Assembly: GCA_937881255.1 (NCBI GenBank)
Contig: CALGFH010000032.1
Coordinates: 1 to 17,294 of the forward strand
Direction: 5' to 3'
Source: an uncultured Actinomycetes bacterium
Lineage (GTDB): Bacteria > Actinomycetota > CALGFH01
DNA: 17,294 nt
The notes below the pieces were generated by a model. That model was not told where the DNA came from. It ran no database searches and saw only the letters and a program-made list of their open reading frames with translations. This document shows positions 5,868 to 12,903 of the stretch, one piece after another. The first letter of the stretch is position 1, and each line of letters begins with the position of its first letter. A program made the translations under genes and the position numbers.

Positions 5868-8087
5868 GTGCCCGACAAGCTGACCTCGCCCGCCGGCGAG
5901 GAGTTCGTGCTGGCCGACGCCTCGGTCAACCGCGTGCTGGTCAAGGGCGTGGTGGCCGTCATGCACGCCCGCACCGAGCGCCTCTGGTCGACCAAGGAAG
6001 GCGACATGTTCCTCTGCGCCGACGCCGAGGGGAACCTCGACGCCGAGCAGGCCACCGGGGCCGGCTTCTACTGGCAGGACACCCGCTACCTGTCCGACTT
6101 CCGGCTCGAGGTCAACGGGCACGCCCCCCTGCTGCTGTCGACCTCGGCCGACCGGGCCTTCGCCAGCCATGTCGACCTGGCCAACCAGGACCTGCTGGAG
6201 GAGGACGGCACCGTCGCCCACGTCCAGGGCACGCTCAACATCCGCCGCACCCGGGTGATCGACGGCCGGCTGTACGAGCGCATCCGGATCAAGAACTACA
6301 ACGCCGCCGCCGTGACCCTCACCGTCAAGTTGACCTTCGGCACCGACTTCGCCGACATCTTCGAGGTCAGGGGGCTGAAGCGGGCCGCCCGGGGCCGCCT
6401 GGCCCGGCCCAAGGCCGACCACCGCTCGGCGGTGTTCGCCTACGCCGGGGAGGACGGGGTCTTCCGCGAGACCCGCATCGCCTTCGAGCTCGAGCCGACC
6501 GAGGTCACCGTCGACGACGAGCAGGTGGTGGCCTCCTGGCAGCTGCGGCTGGAGCCGACCCAGACCGAGCTGATCGCGATCACCGTCGAGCCCAGGGCGG
6601 CCGGGTCCAGTCCCCCCGAGCACTCCTTCGACGTGGTCATGCACGACCTGCGCCGCTCCTACGAGTCGTGGGAGCGTTCCTGCACCCGGGTCTGGACCGA
6701 CAACGAGCTCTACAACTCGCTGCTCTCGCGGGGCCTGCGGGATCTCCGGGCGCTGCTCACCCCAACCCGGCACGGCAGCCTGGTCGCGGCCGGGATCCCC
6801 TGGTTCGTGGCCCCGTTCGGGCGCGACTCGCTGCTCACCTGCCACCAGACCCTGATGATCAACCCCGACCTGACCCGGACCACCCTGGAGGTGCTGGCCG
6901 CCTTCCAGGCCGACGAGGTCGACGAGTGGCGCGACGCCCAGCCGGGCAAGATCCTCCACGAGCTGCGCCAGGGGGAGCTGGCCGGGGCCGGGATCATCCC
7001 CCACACCCCCTACTACGGCTCGATCGACTCGACCCCGCTGTGGCTGCTGCTGCTCGGCACCTACTACCGCTGGACCGGCGACCTCGAGTTCTGCCGCAGC
7101 CTGCTGCCCAACGTGGAGCGGGCCCTTGCCTGGATCGCCGACTACGGCGACACCGACGGCGACGGCTTCCTCGAGTACGCGCGCTCCAGCCCCCGCGGGC
7201 TGGTAAACCAGGGCTGGAAGGACTCCCACGACTCGGTCGTCCACGTCGACGGCAAGCTGGCCGAGGGGCCGATCGCCCTGGCCGAGGTCCAGGCGTACGT
7301 CTACCTGGCCAAGCTGCGCATGGCCGAGGTGTTCCAGGCCCTCGGCAACGGTCCCCGGGCGGCCAGCCTGCGCCAGGAGGCGGCCGACCTGCGCGCCGCC
7401 TTCAACGAGCGCTTCTGGGTCGAGTCGGAGCAGTTCTACGCCATGGCCCTGGACGGCGAGAAGCGCCAGGTGGCGGCCATCTCCTCCAACCCGGCCCACG
7501 GGCTGTACTGCGGCATCGTCGACCCGGACAACGCCGGGCCCATGGCCAGGCGGCTGCTGGCCCCGGACATGTTCTCCGGCTGGGGGGTGCGGACCCTCTC
7601 CAAGTCGGCCGCCGCCTACAACCCGATGAGCTACCACAACGGCTCCATCTGGCCGCATGACAACGCCATCATCGGCGCCGGCCTGAAGCGCTACGGCTTC
7701 GCCAAGGCGACCAACCGGCTGGCCACGGCCATGTTCGAGATGGCCGTGACGGTCGACGACATCCGCCTGCCCGAGCTGTTCTGCGGCTTCACCCGCCGCT
7801 CCCCGAACCGGCCGGTGGCCTACCCGGTCGCCTGCTCGCCCCAGGCGTGGGCCGCGGGGGCACCGTTCCTGCTCCTGCAGGCGATGCTCGGGATCTCGGC
7901 CGACGCCCCGGCCAACACCATCAACGTGAACAAGCCGCACCTGCCCGGCTGGCTCAACACGGTCGAGCTGCACGACCTCAGGATCGGCGGATCGACGGTG
8001 TCGGTCGTGTTCCAGCGCCAGGGCGAGACGACCGGGTTCTCGCTGTTGGGCAAGGACGGCGACGTCCGCGTGCTGATGGAGGAATGA
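5868..8087 (+). CDS. Amylo-alpha-1,6-glucosidase / glycogen debranching-type protein
   Basis: Predicted cytosolic glycoside hydrolase of 739 aa. An N-terminal beta-rich domain of the GDE_N type (about 30-225; FYWQDTRYLSDFRLEVNG) precedes a six-hairpin (alpha/alpha) catalytic barrel (about 270-700). Typical barrel motifs are WFVAPFGRDSLL (312-323), NQGWKDSHD (447-455) and NPMSYHNGSIWPHDN (585-599). D452 and the FGRD or HDN acids are candidates for catalysis. There is no signal peptide. The start is GTG 5868 with GGAG (5858-5861) six bases upstream. Proteins of this type are annotated as acting on alpha-1,6 branches of glycogen-like glucans, but many are uncharacterised and other alpha-glucosides are possible. 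No other glycogen gene is nearby. It stands alone between thrB and rho, with 81 bp before it and 382 bp after. Confidence 0.88.
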   Translation: MPDKLTSPAGEEFVLADASVNRVLVKGVVAVMHARTERLWSTKEGDMFLCADAEGNLDAEQATGAGFYWQDTRYLSDFRLEVNGHAPLLLSTSADRAFASHVDLANQDLLEEDGTVAHVQGTLNIRRTRVIDGRLYERIRIKNYNAAAVTLTVKLTFGTDFADIFEVRGLKRAARGRLARPKADHRSAVFAYAGEDGVFRETRIAFELEPTEVTVDDEQVVASWQLRLEPTQTELIAITVEPRAAGSSPPEHSFDVVMHDLRRSYESWERSCTRVWTDNELYNSLLSRGLRDLRALLTPTRHGSLVAAGIPWFVAPFGRDSLLTCHQTLMINPDLTRTTLEVLAAFQADEVDEWRDAQPGKILHELRQGELAGAGIIPHTPYYGSIDSTPLWLLLLGTYYRWTGDLEFCRSLLPNVERALAWIADYGDTDGDGFLEYARSSPRGLVNQGWKDSHDSVVHVDGKLAEGPIALAEVQAYVYLAKLRMAEVFQALGNGPRAASLRQEAADLRAAFNERFWVESEQFYAMALDGEKRQVAAISSNPAHGLYCGIVDPDNAGPMARRLLAPDMFSGWGVRTLSKSAAAYNPMSYHNGSIWPHDNAIIGAGLKRYGFAKATNRLATAMFEMAVTVDDIRLPELFCGFTRRSPNRPVAYPVACSPQAWAAGAPFLLLQAMLGISADAPANTINVNKPHLPGWLNTVELHDLRIGGSTVSVVFQRQGETTGFSLLGKDGDVRVLMEE

Positions 8088-8093
8088 GGCCTG

Positions 8094-8123
8094 TTGCGCT
8101 CCTCCCGCCCAGGCTCGTACAAT
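8094..8123 (+). promoter_or_regulatory. Putative sigma-A-type promoter of rho
   Basis: TACAAT (8118-8123, five of six to consensus) has TTGCGC (8094-8099) 18 bp upstream. It lies just after the debranching-enzyme stop. Transcription would start near 8130, giving rho a leader of about 340 nt. Confidence 0.55.
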
Positions 8124-8469
8124 GCGAAACGTCTCAGTCGCTGGCCAATTCAGTCGACGCCCCCGCCTTATCGGCTCATTCTTTGGCGATTTCGGCGCTC
8201 CCGGCGAGGCTGGCCAGCGGTGGCAACCACCAGTTCCGTTCGAGCAGTCGACCGGGTCACGTGATCGGACGCCAGCCTCTGGCGGTGTGCGGTTCGTGCC
8301 GCGCCGCCCGGCCCCGTCGACGGGAACAGGATTAGGAGCGAGCGCGAGTCTCTCCCCATCGGCGCCGTCCGCAGGCGCCTCTCGATCTCAAAGACCCGGC
8401 AACCGGGTGGCGACGAACGGTCCCCGGCTCCTCCAGCCGGCACGCCGCCGCCTCACAGGGAAGGTGAAC
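8124..8469 (+). promoter_or_regulatory. Long structured 5' leader of rho
   Basis: This stretch holds no recognisable gene but five compact perfect hairpins: GGTGG-CAA-CCACC (8219-8231), CGCCAG-CCT-CTGGCG (8270-8284), GGCGCC-GTCCGCA-GGCGCC (8361-8379), ACCCGG-CAA-CCGGGT (8394-8408) and CCGGCT-CCTCC-AGCCGG (8424-8440). The last ends 29 bases before the rho ATG. rho genes of other bacteria are autoregulated by premature Rho-dependent termination in a long leader, and the length and position here fit that. The structures are read by eye; whether they are conserved is not known. Confidence 0.5.
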
Positions 8470-10464
8470 ATGGCAACTACCGAACGCGGCATCCTCGAGG
8501 GAAAGGTCCTGCCTGAGCTGCAGGCGATCGCCTCGTCCATGGGTGTCCAGGGCTTCCAGCGACTCCGCAAGGCCGACCTGATCGGCGCGATCATCGCCAA
8601 GGCCCAGGGTGTCGAGTTCGTGCCCTCGTCGACTCCGGCTCGGGGCCGGCGGGGGGGAACGACCAGCGAGGCCCAGGCCCCGGAGGGCGAGGCCCCGGCC
8701 CCGGAGGCCGGCGCCGCCCCCGCGGCGCCCGACCAGCCGGAGCTGCCAGGCGCCGGCGCGGTCGAGACCTCGCCCAACGGCCCCGAGCGCCGGACCCGGC
8801 GCCGGAGCCGCGCCTCGGCCGACGCCGAGCCGGCCGCCTCCGGCGAGGCGCCGGAGGTTGAGGTGTCCGGGAACGGCCAGCAGGCCGGCGCCCCGCCGGC
8901 CACCCTGACCGAGCCGAGCAGCAACGGCGAGGTCGCCCAGGCCGCCGAGGCGCCGCCGGCGCCCGCGGCCGAGCAGCCGGCCCAGGCCCCGGCCGCCGAG
9001 GCCGGTTCCGGCCAGGCCGCCGAGGCGGGCTCGCCCCCGGCCACCAGGACCGAGGGCGCCCAGGGCGAGCAGCAGGCCCAGGGCGGCGGCCAGTCCCAGG
9101 GCGACCAGCAGCAGGGCGGGGGCGACCGTGGCCAGCGCCGCGACCGTGACCGCGACTGGGGCGGCCAGGGCGGCGGCGGCAACCGCTGGGACAACCAGCA
9201 GGGCCAGGGCGGAGGCCGGCGGCGCAACCGCAACCGGAACCGCAACCGCAACAACCGTGGTGGTGGTGGCGGCTTCAACGACCAGGGCAACGTGGCCCTG
9301 CTGGAGCGGCCCGACTACCGCGACCGCCAGCAGGCCGACGACCGGCCCGAGGTCAGCCGCACCGGCACCCTCGACATCCGCTCCCAGGACGGCTACGGCT
9401 TCCTGCGGGTCAACAACTACCTGCCGGGGCCCGAGGACGTGTACGTGCCCCTGTCGATGATCCGCCGGATGGGCCTGCGCCGCGGCGACGAGATCGAGGG
9501 CACGGTCAAGCTGCCCCGCGACTCCGAGAAGTACGCCGCCCTCTCCCGGGTCGACAAGGTCAACGGCCTCGATCCCGAGGAGGCGCGCAACCGCCGCGAC
9601 TTCAAGGACCTGACGCCGCTGTACCCGCTGGAGCGGCTGCGCCTGGAGCACAACCCGACCGAGATCTCGACCCGGATCATGGACCTGATGTGCCCCATCG
9701 GGAAGGGCCAGCGGGGCATGATCGTCTCCCCGCCCAAGGCGGGCAAGACCACGCTGATGAAGCAGATCGCCAACGCCATCAGCGAGAACAACCCCGAGGT
9801 GTACCTCATCATCCTGCTCGCCGACGAGCGGCCCGAAGAGGTCACCGACATGCAGCGCTCGACCAAGGCGCACGTCATCTACTCGACCTTCGACCGGCCC
9901 AGCGAGGAGCACTGCCAGGTCGCCGAGCTGACCATCGAGCGGGCCAAGCGGCTGGTCGAGTACGGCCGCGACGTGGTCGTGCTGCTCGACGGCATCACCC
10001 GGCTGTCGCGGGCCTACAACCTGGCCACCCCGGCCAGCGGCAAGATCCTCTCCGGCGGCGTCGACTCCTCGGCCCTGTACCCGCCCAAGCGGTTCTTCGG
10101 GGCCGCCCGCAACCTGGAGGAGGGCGGGTCGCTGACCATCCTGGCCACCGCCCTGGTCGACACCGGGTCGCGCATGGACGAGGTCATCTTCGAGGAGTTC
10201 AAGGGCACCGGGAACATGGAGGTCCGCCTGGACCGCAAGCTGTCCGAGCGCCGCATCTTCCCCGCCCTGGACGTCGACGCCTCCTCCACCCGGAAGGAGG
10301 AGCTCCTGCTCACCGAGGAGGAGCTGGTCGTGGCCTGGAAGCTGCGCCGCGTCCTCGGCGCCCTCGACCCCGCCCAGGCCCTCGAGCTGGTGGTGGACCG
10401 GATGCGCCAGAGCAAGACCAACATCGACTTCCTCCGCCACATCCAGCGGGCCAACATCAACTAG
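8470..10464 (+). CDS. rho: Transcription termination factor Rho
   Basis: Hexameric RNA-dependent ATPase and translocase that ends transcription. It has 664 aa, against about 420 in E. coli; the extra length is a disordered insert. Domains: Rho N-terminal helical domain (1-47, LPELQAIASSMGVQGFQRLRKADLI); an A/E/P-rich then Q/G/R/N-rich insert (about 50-290) with five hexanucleotide repeats coding RN; cold-shock-like RNA-binding domain (about 298-355, GTLDIRSQDGYGFLR); RecA-like ATPase. Walker A is PPKAGKTT (421-428), then LADERPEEVTDM, Walker B VVVLLDGITR (502-511) and the Q-loop region SGGVDSSALYPPKRFFGAARN. ATG 8470 has AAGG (8461-8464) five bases upstream. The frame stays open 116 codons upstream, but that extension begins inside the putative -10 box. 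Arg-rich inserts are typical of actinobacterial Rho and thought to help bind structured RNA. Confidence 0.98.
   Translation: MATTERGILEGKVLPELQAIASSMGVQGFQRLRKADLIGAIIAKAQGVEFVPSSTPARGRRGGTTSEAQAPEGEAPAPEAGAAPAAPDQPELPGAGAVETSPNGPERRTRRRSRASADAEPAASGEAPEVEVSGNGQQAGAPPATLTEPSSNGEVAQAAEAPPAPAAEQPAQAPAAEAGSGQAAEAGSPPATRTEGAQGEQQAQGGGQSQGDQQQGGGDRGQRRDRDRDWGGQGGGGNRWDNQQGQGGGRRRNRNRNRNRNNRGGGGGFNDQGNVALLERPDYRDRQQADDRPEVSRTGTLDIRSQDGYGFLRVNNYLPGPEDVYVPLSMIRRMGLRRGDEIEGTVKLPRDSEKYAALSRVDKVNGLDPEEARNRRDFKDLTPLYPLERLRLEHNPTEISTRIMDLMCPIGKGQRGMIVSPPKAGKTTLMKQIANAISENNPEVYLIILLADERPEEVTDMQRSTKAHVIYSTFDRPSEEHCQVAELTIERAKRLVEYGRDVVVLLDGITRLSRAYNLATPASGKILSGGVDSSALYPPKRFFGAARNLEEGGSLTILATALVDTGSRMDEVIFEEFKGTGNMEVRLDRKLSERRIFPALDVDASSTRKEELLLTEEELVVAWKLRRVLGALDPAQALELVVDRMRQSKTNIDFLRHIQRANIN
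9223..9252 (+). repeat. Hexanucleotide repeat inside rho (five CGCAAC-type units)
   Basis: Five tandem units, four CGCAAC and one CGGAAC, encode alternating Arg-Asn at about residues 252-261 of the disordered Rho insert. Slippage at such a tract could change the number of RN pairs without a frameshift. Confidence 0.8.
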
Positions 10465-10480
10465 GGGTCGGCCTGGAATT

Positions 10481-10504
10481 CGGGAACGGTGCAGGTCGTT
10501 CCCG
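10481..10504 (+). promoter_or_regulatory. 24-bp perfect dyad between rho and rpmE
   Basis: CGGGAACG (10481-10488) and CGTTCCCG (10497-10504) are exact inverted repeats around an 8-nt centre, starting 17 bases after the rho stop. In RNA this is a strong 8-bp hairpin, perhaps the end of the rho message or part of an rpmE leader, but no T-run follows. In DNA it covers the -35 and spacer of the possible TAGGAT promoter at 10508, which would suit an operator. Confidence 0.55.
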
Positions 10505-10507
10505 GTA

Positions 10508-10513
10508 TAGGAT
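10508..10513 (+). promoter_or_regulatory. Possible -10 box of the rpmE operon
   Basis: TAGGAT, inside TATAGGAT, is a common actinobacterial -10 form. The start would be near 10520. No clear -35 is seen; the region is occupied by the dyad 10481-10504. It would give the ribosomal-protein gene a promoter separate from rho. Confidence 0.4.
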
Positions 10514-10534
10514 CAGCCACCCCAATGGAAACGC

Positions 10535-10550
10535 GAGGACTGCGAGTCTC
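10535..10550 (+). promoter_or_regulatory. Start-proximal hairpin holding the rpmE ribosome-binding site
   Basis: GAG-G-ACT (10535-10541) pairs with AGTCTC (10545-10550) across a GCG loop, with one bulged G. It ends one base before the rpmE ATG. The only Shine-Dalgarno-like sequence, GAGG (10535-10538), is in the left arm, so folding would hide it. This layout suits translational control by bL31 itself. Leader RNAs for bL31 have been proposed in Actinobacteria (from memory), but I cannot confirm a match to them. Confidence 0.4.
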
Positions 10551-10551
10551 T

Positions 10552-10773
10552 ATGAAGCAGGGCATCCACCCCGAGTACAAGGACACCGCCGTGCGCTGTT
10601 CGTGCGGCGAGGAGTTCACCACCCGCTCCACCGTCTCGGAGCTGCGGGTCGACATCTGCTCCAAGTGCCACCCGTTCTACACCGGCAAGCAGAAGCTGGT
10701 TGACACCGGCGGCCGGGTCGAGCGCTTCGAGCGCCGCTACGGCAAGCGCAAGGCTCCAGAGTCGACCGCCTGA
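10552..10773 (+). CDS. rpmE: Ribosomal protein bL31 (zinc-binding type)
   Basis: Large-subunit protein that bridges the two ribosomal subunits. It has 73 aa, normal for type A. It opens MKQGIHPEYK and carries the four zinc ligands C16, C18, C36 and C39 (CSC and CSKC), so it is the C+ form that is replaced under zinc starvation in many bacteria. The typical end HPFYTGKQKLVDTGGRVERFERRYGKR is split here into HPFYTGKQK and VERFERRYGKR. The start ATG 10552 matches the family; ATG 10525 is in frame and would add nine residues. rho upstream and prfA two genes downstream is a classical arrangement. No Zur-like AT-rich box is seen upstream. Confidence 0.97.
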   Translation: MKQGIHPEYKDTAVRCSCGEEFTTRSTVSELRVDICSKCHPFYTGKQKLVDTGGRVERFERRYGKRKAPESTA

Positions 10774-10783
10774 GCCGGCCGAC

Positions 10784-11815
10784 GTGAGCGACGAGCCAGC
10801 CAAGCCCAAGCCGTTCTACTACGGCGGCCAGGCCGTCCTGGAAGGCGTGATGATGCGCGGCCAGGAGGCCTGGTCGCTGGCTGTCCGCCGCCCCAAGGGC
10901 GAGATCTACCTGGAGCAGCACACCCTGCGGCCCCTGGCCAGCCGGGTGCGGCTGTTCAAGCTGCCCTTCTTCCGCGGGATCGGCGTGCTCGGCGACTCCC
11001 TGGCCATCGGCGTCAAGGCCCTGGCCATCTCCGGCAACCAGGCCCTGGAGGAGGAAGAGCAGCTCACCGACAAGCAGATGGGCTGGTCGCTCGGGATCGG
11101 GGCGGCGTTCTTCACCGCCCTGTTCATCCTGGCCCCGGCGGCCGGGACCAACTGGCTGTCGGACCGCCTGCCCAGCAACCTCATCTTCAACCTGGTCGAG
11201 GGGCTGGCCCGGCTGGCCTTCTTCCTGCTCTACATCCTGGCCATCTCGATGCTCAGGGACATCCGGCGGGTCTTCCAGTACCACGGCGCCGAGCACATGA
11301 CGATCCACTGCTACGAGGCCAAGCTGCCGCTGGAGCCGGGCAACGTGGGCAGGTTCCCGACCCTGCACGTCCGCTGCGGGACCAACTTCCTGCTGATCCT
11401 CTTCGTGGTCACCCTGATCCTGTTCACGGTGCTGTTCTCGGCCATCGGCCGCCCGCCCCTGTACGTGCGGGTGCCGCTCCAGCTTCTGGCCGTGCCGGTG
11501 ATCGTCGGGATCGCCTACGAGGGCATCCGCCTCGGGGCCGGCCGTGAGCGCTCCAAGCTGGTCAGGGCGATGATGCAGCCCGGCCTGTGGCTGCAGATGC
11601 TGACCACCAAGCCGCCCACCCCCGACATGATCGAGGTCGCCATCCGCTCGCTGGAGCAGGTGCTGCCCCCGGCCGAGCGGGCCCGGGTCGCGCCCCTGCC
11701 CTCCCCCCTGGTCGCCGGGCCCGGCGCCGTGGCCGAGAACCAGGTCGAGAACCGTGCCGAACACCAGGTCGAGGACCGTCTCGCGGCCCCGGAGGACCTG
11801 CCGAGGGGCGGCTGA
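10784..11815 (+). CDS. DUF1385 (YqhQ-family) membrane protein
   Basis: Conserved integral-membrane protein of unknown biochemical function, 343 aa. The family opening YYGGQAVLEGVMMRG (12-26) is clear, as are HGAEH (167-171) and HVRCGTNF (195-202), which look like metal- or substrate-binding positions. Hydrophobic spans are at about 102-124, 138-157, 201-221 and 231-250. The conserved end PPTPDMIEVAIRSLEQVL is followed by a charged tail of about 45 residues with an 8-residue duplication (AENQVENR/AEHQVEDR). I chose GTG 10784, 10 bases after the rpmE stop, because the family motif starts a few residues later; its ribosome-binding site is weak. It is placed between rpmE and prfA with gaps of 10 and 2 nt, so it is co-expressed with translation genes. 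What it does there is not known. Confidence 0.9.
   Translation: MSDEPAKPKPFYYGGQAVLEGVMMRGQEAWSLAVRRPKGEIYLEQHTLRPLASRVRLFKLPFFRGIGVLGDSLAIGVKALAISGNQALEEEEQLTDKQMGWSLGIGAAFFTALFILAPAAGTNWLSDRLPSNLIFNLVEGLARLAFFLLYILAISMLRDIRRVFQYHGAEHMTIHCYEAKLPLEPGNVGRFPTLHVRCGTNFLLILFVVTLILFTVLFSAIGRPPLYVRVPLQLLAVPVIVGIAYEGIRLGAGRERSKLVRAMMQPGLWLQMLTTKPPTPDMIEVAIRSLEQVLPPAERARVAPLPSPLVAGPGAVAENQVENRAEHQVEDRLAAPEDLPRGG
11732..11779 (+). repeat. 24-bp tandem duplication in the DUF1385 tail
   Basis: Units 11732-11755 and 11756-11779 differ at 3 of 24 positions and encode AENQVENR and AEHQVEDR. All three differences change or preserve polar, charged residues. It lies outside the conserved domain, at the extreme C-terminus. 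Confidence 0.8.
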
Positions 11816-11817
11816 CC

Positions 11818-12903
11818 ATGTTCGAACGGCTCGACGAGATCGAGCGGACCTACGAGGACGTCGAGCGCCAGCTCGCCGACCCCGAGGTCATCGCCGACCA
11901 CACCCGCCTGGTGGAGCTGTCGCGCCGCCATGCCGAGCTGGGCGAGATCGTCCGCGCCTACCGGGCCTGGCGCTCGGCCGGCGAGGATCTGGCCACCGCC
12001 CGCCAGCTCCTGCGCGAGGAGCGCTCGGCCGACGGCAAGGCGCTGCTGGAAGAGGAGATCGCCGACGCCCAGGCCCGCCAGGCCGCCCTCGAGGACCAGC
12101 TGCGGCGCGCCCTGGTCCCCAAGGACCCGAACGACGACAAGGACGTGATCGTCGAGGTCCGGGCGGGCACCGGCGGCGACGAGGCCGCCCTGTTCGCCAG
12201 CGACCTGTACCGGATGTACTTCCGCTGGGCCGAGCAGCACGGCTACAAGGTCGAGGTGCTGTCCCAGAGCGAGTCCGACCTGGAGGGGGTCAAGGAGGTC
12301 GTGTTCGCGGTCAAGGGCAAGGGCGCCTGGTCGCGGCTGAAGTACGAGGCCGGGGTGCACCGGGTCCAGCGGGTCCCGGTGACCGAGTCCCAGGGCCGCA
12401 TCCACACCTCGGCCGCCGGGGTCAACGTGCTCCCCGAGGCCGACCCGGTCGAGGTCACCGTCGACCCCAACGACCTCAAGGTCGACGTCTACCGCTCCAC
12501 CGGCCCGGGCGGCCAGTCGGTCAACACCACCGACTCGGCGGTGCGCATCACCCACCTTCCCTCGGGCATCGTGGTCGCCATGCAGGACGAGAAGTCGCAG
12601 ATCCAGAACCGCGAGAAGGCCATGCGGGTGCTGCGGGCCCGGCTGCTGGAGCGGGCCATCTCCGAGCAGCAGGCCCAGCAGAGCGCCGAGCGGCGCTCCC
12701 AGGTCCGCACGATCGATCGCTCGGAGCGGGTCCGGACCTACAACTTCCCCCAGGACCGGGTCACCGACCACCGCATCGGCCTGTCCGTCGGCGACCTGCC
12801 CGGGGTGCTCAACGGCGGCGGCCTCGACAAGCTCATCGAGGAGCTGGCCACCAAGGACGCGGAGGCGGCGCTGGGCGGCGAGGGTGCCGAGGGCGCCGCG
12901 TGA
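11818..12903 (+). CDS. prfA: Peptide chain release factor 1
   Basis: Class I release factor reading UAA and UAG, 361 aa, standard length. The N-terminal helical domain (1-105) is followed by the codon-recognition motif P187-V188-T189, embedded in VPVTESQGRIHTSAA, which marks RF1 rather than RF2. The catalytic GGQ is at 231-233 (STGPGGQSVNTTDSAVRITH region), with the Gln that PrmC-type enzymes methylate. The ATG is 2 nt after the DUF1385 stop; GAGGGGCGG upstream supplies the ribosome-binding site. The stop overlaps the next start as GTGA (12900-12903), which couples RF1 to its probable methyltransferase. Confidence 0.98.
   Translation: MFERLDEIERTYEDVERQLADPEVIADHTRLVELSRRHAELGEIVRAYRAWRSAGEDLATARQLLREERSADGKALLEEEIADAQARQAALEDQLRRALVPKDPNDDKDVIVEVRAGTGGDEAALFASDLYRMYFRWAEQHGYKVEVLSQSESDLEGVKEVVFAVKGKGAWSRLKYEAGVHRVQRVPVTESQGRIHTSAAGVNVLPEADPVEVTVDPNDLKVDVYRSTGPGGQSVNTTDSAVRITHLPSGIVVAMQDEKSQIQNREKAMRVLRARLLERAISEQQAQQSAERRSQVRTIDRSERVRTYNFPQDRVTDHRIGLSVGDLPGVLNGGGLDKLIEELATKDAEAALGGEGAEGAA

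Noticed and set aside
2736..7973. A 1745-codon open frame on the minus strand across marR, exporter, thrB and the debranching gene
   Set aside because: It is antisense to four well-supported genes, is low-complexity (G, Q, D, V, R-rich), has no domain, and is what GC-rich third positions produce on the opposite strand.
8364..8378. Rho-leader block GCCGTCCGCAGGC as another copy of the element end
   Set aside because: It resembles the GTCCACAG end of copy C, but there is no GTAGCC at the conserved distance; it is explained by the local hairpin.
8122..8469. In-frame extension of rho to an upstream ATG, adding 116 residues
   Set aside because: That ATG overlaps the putative -10 box TACAAT, the added residues look non-coding, and ATG 8470 has an AAGG ribosome-binding site and a typical Rho N-terminus.
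10483..10500. ECF-sigma type promoter (GGAAC...CGTT) before rpmE
   Set aside because: The two boxes are only 9 bp apart instead of about 16-17, and they are the arms of the perfect dyad.
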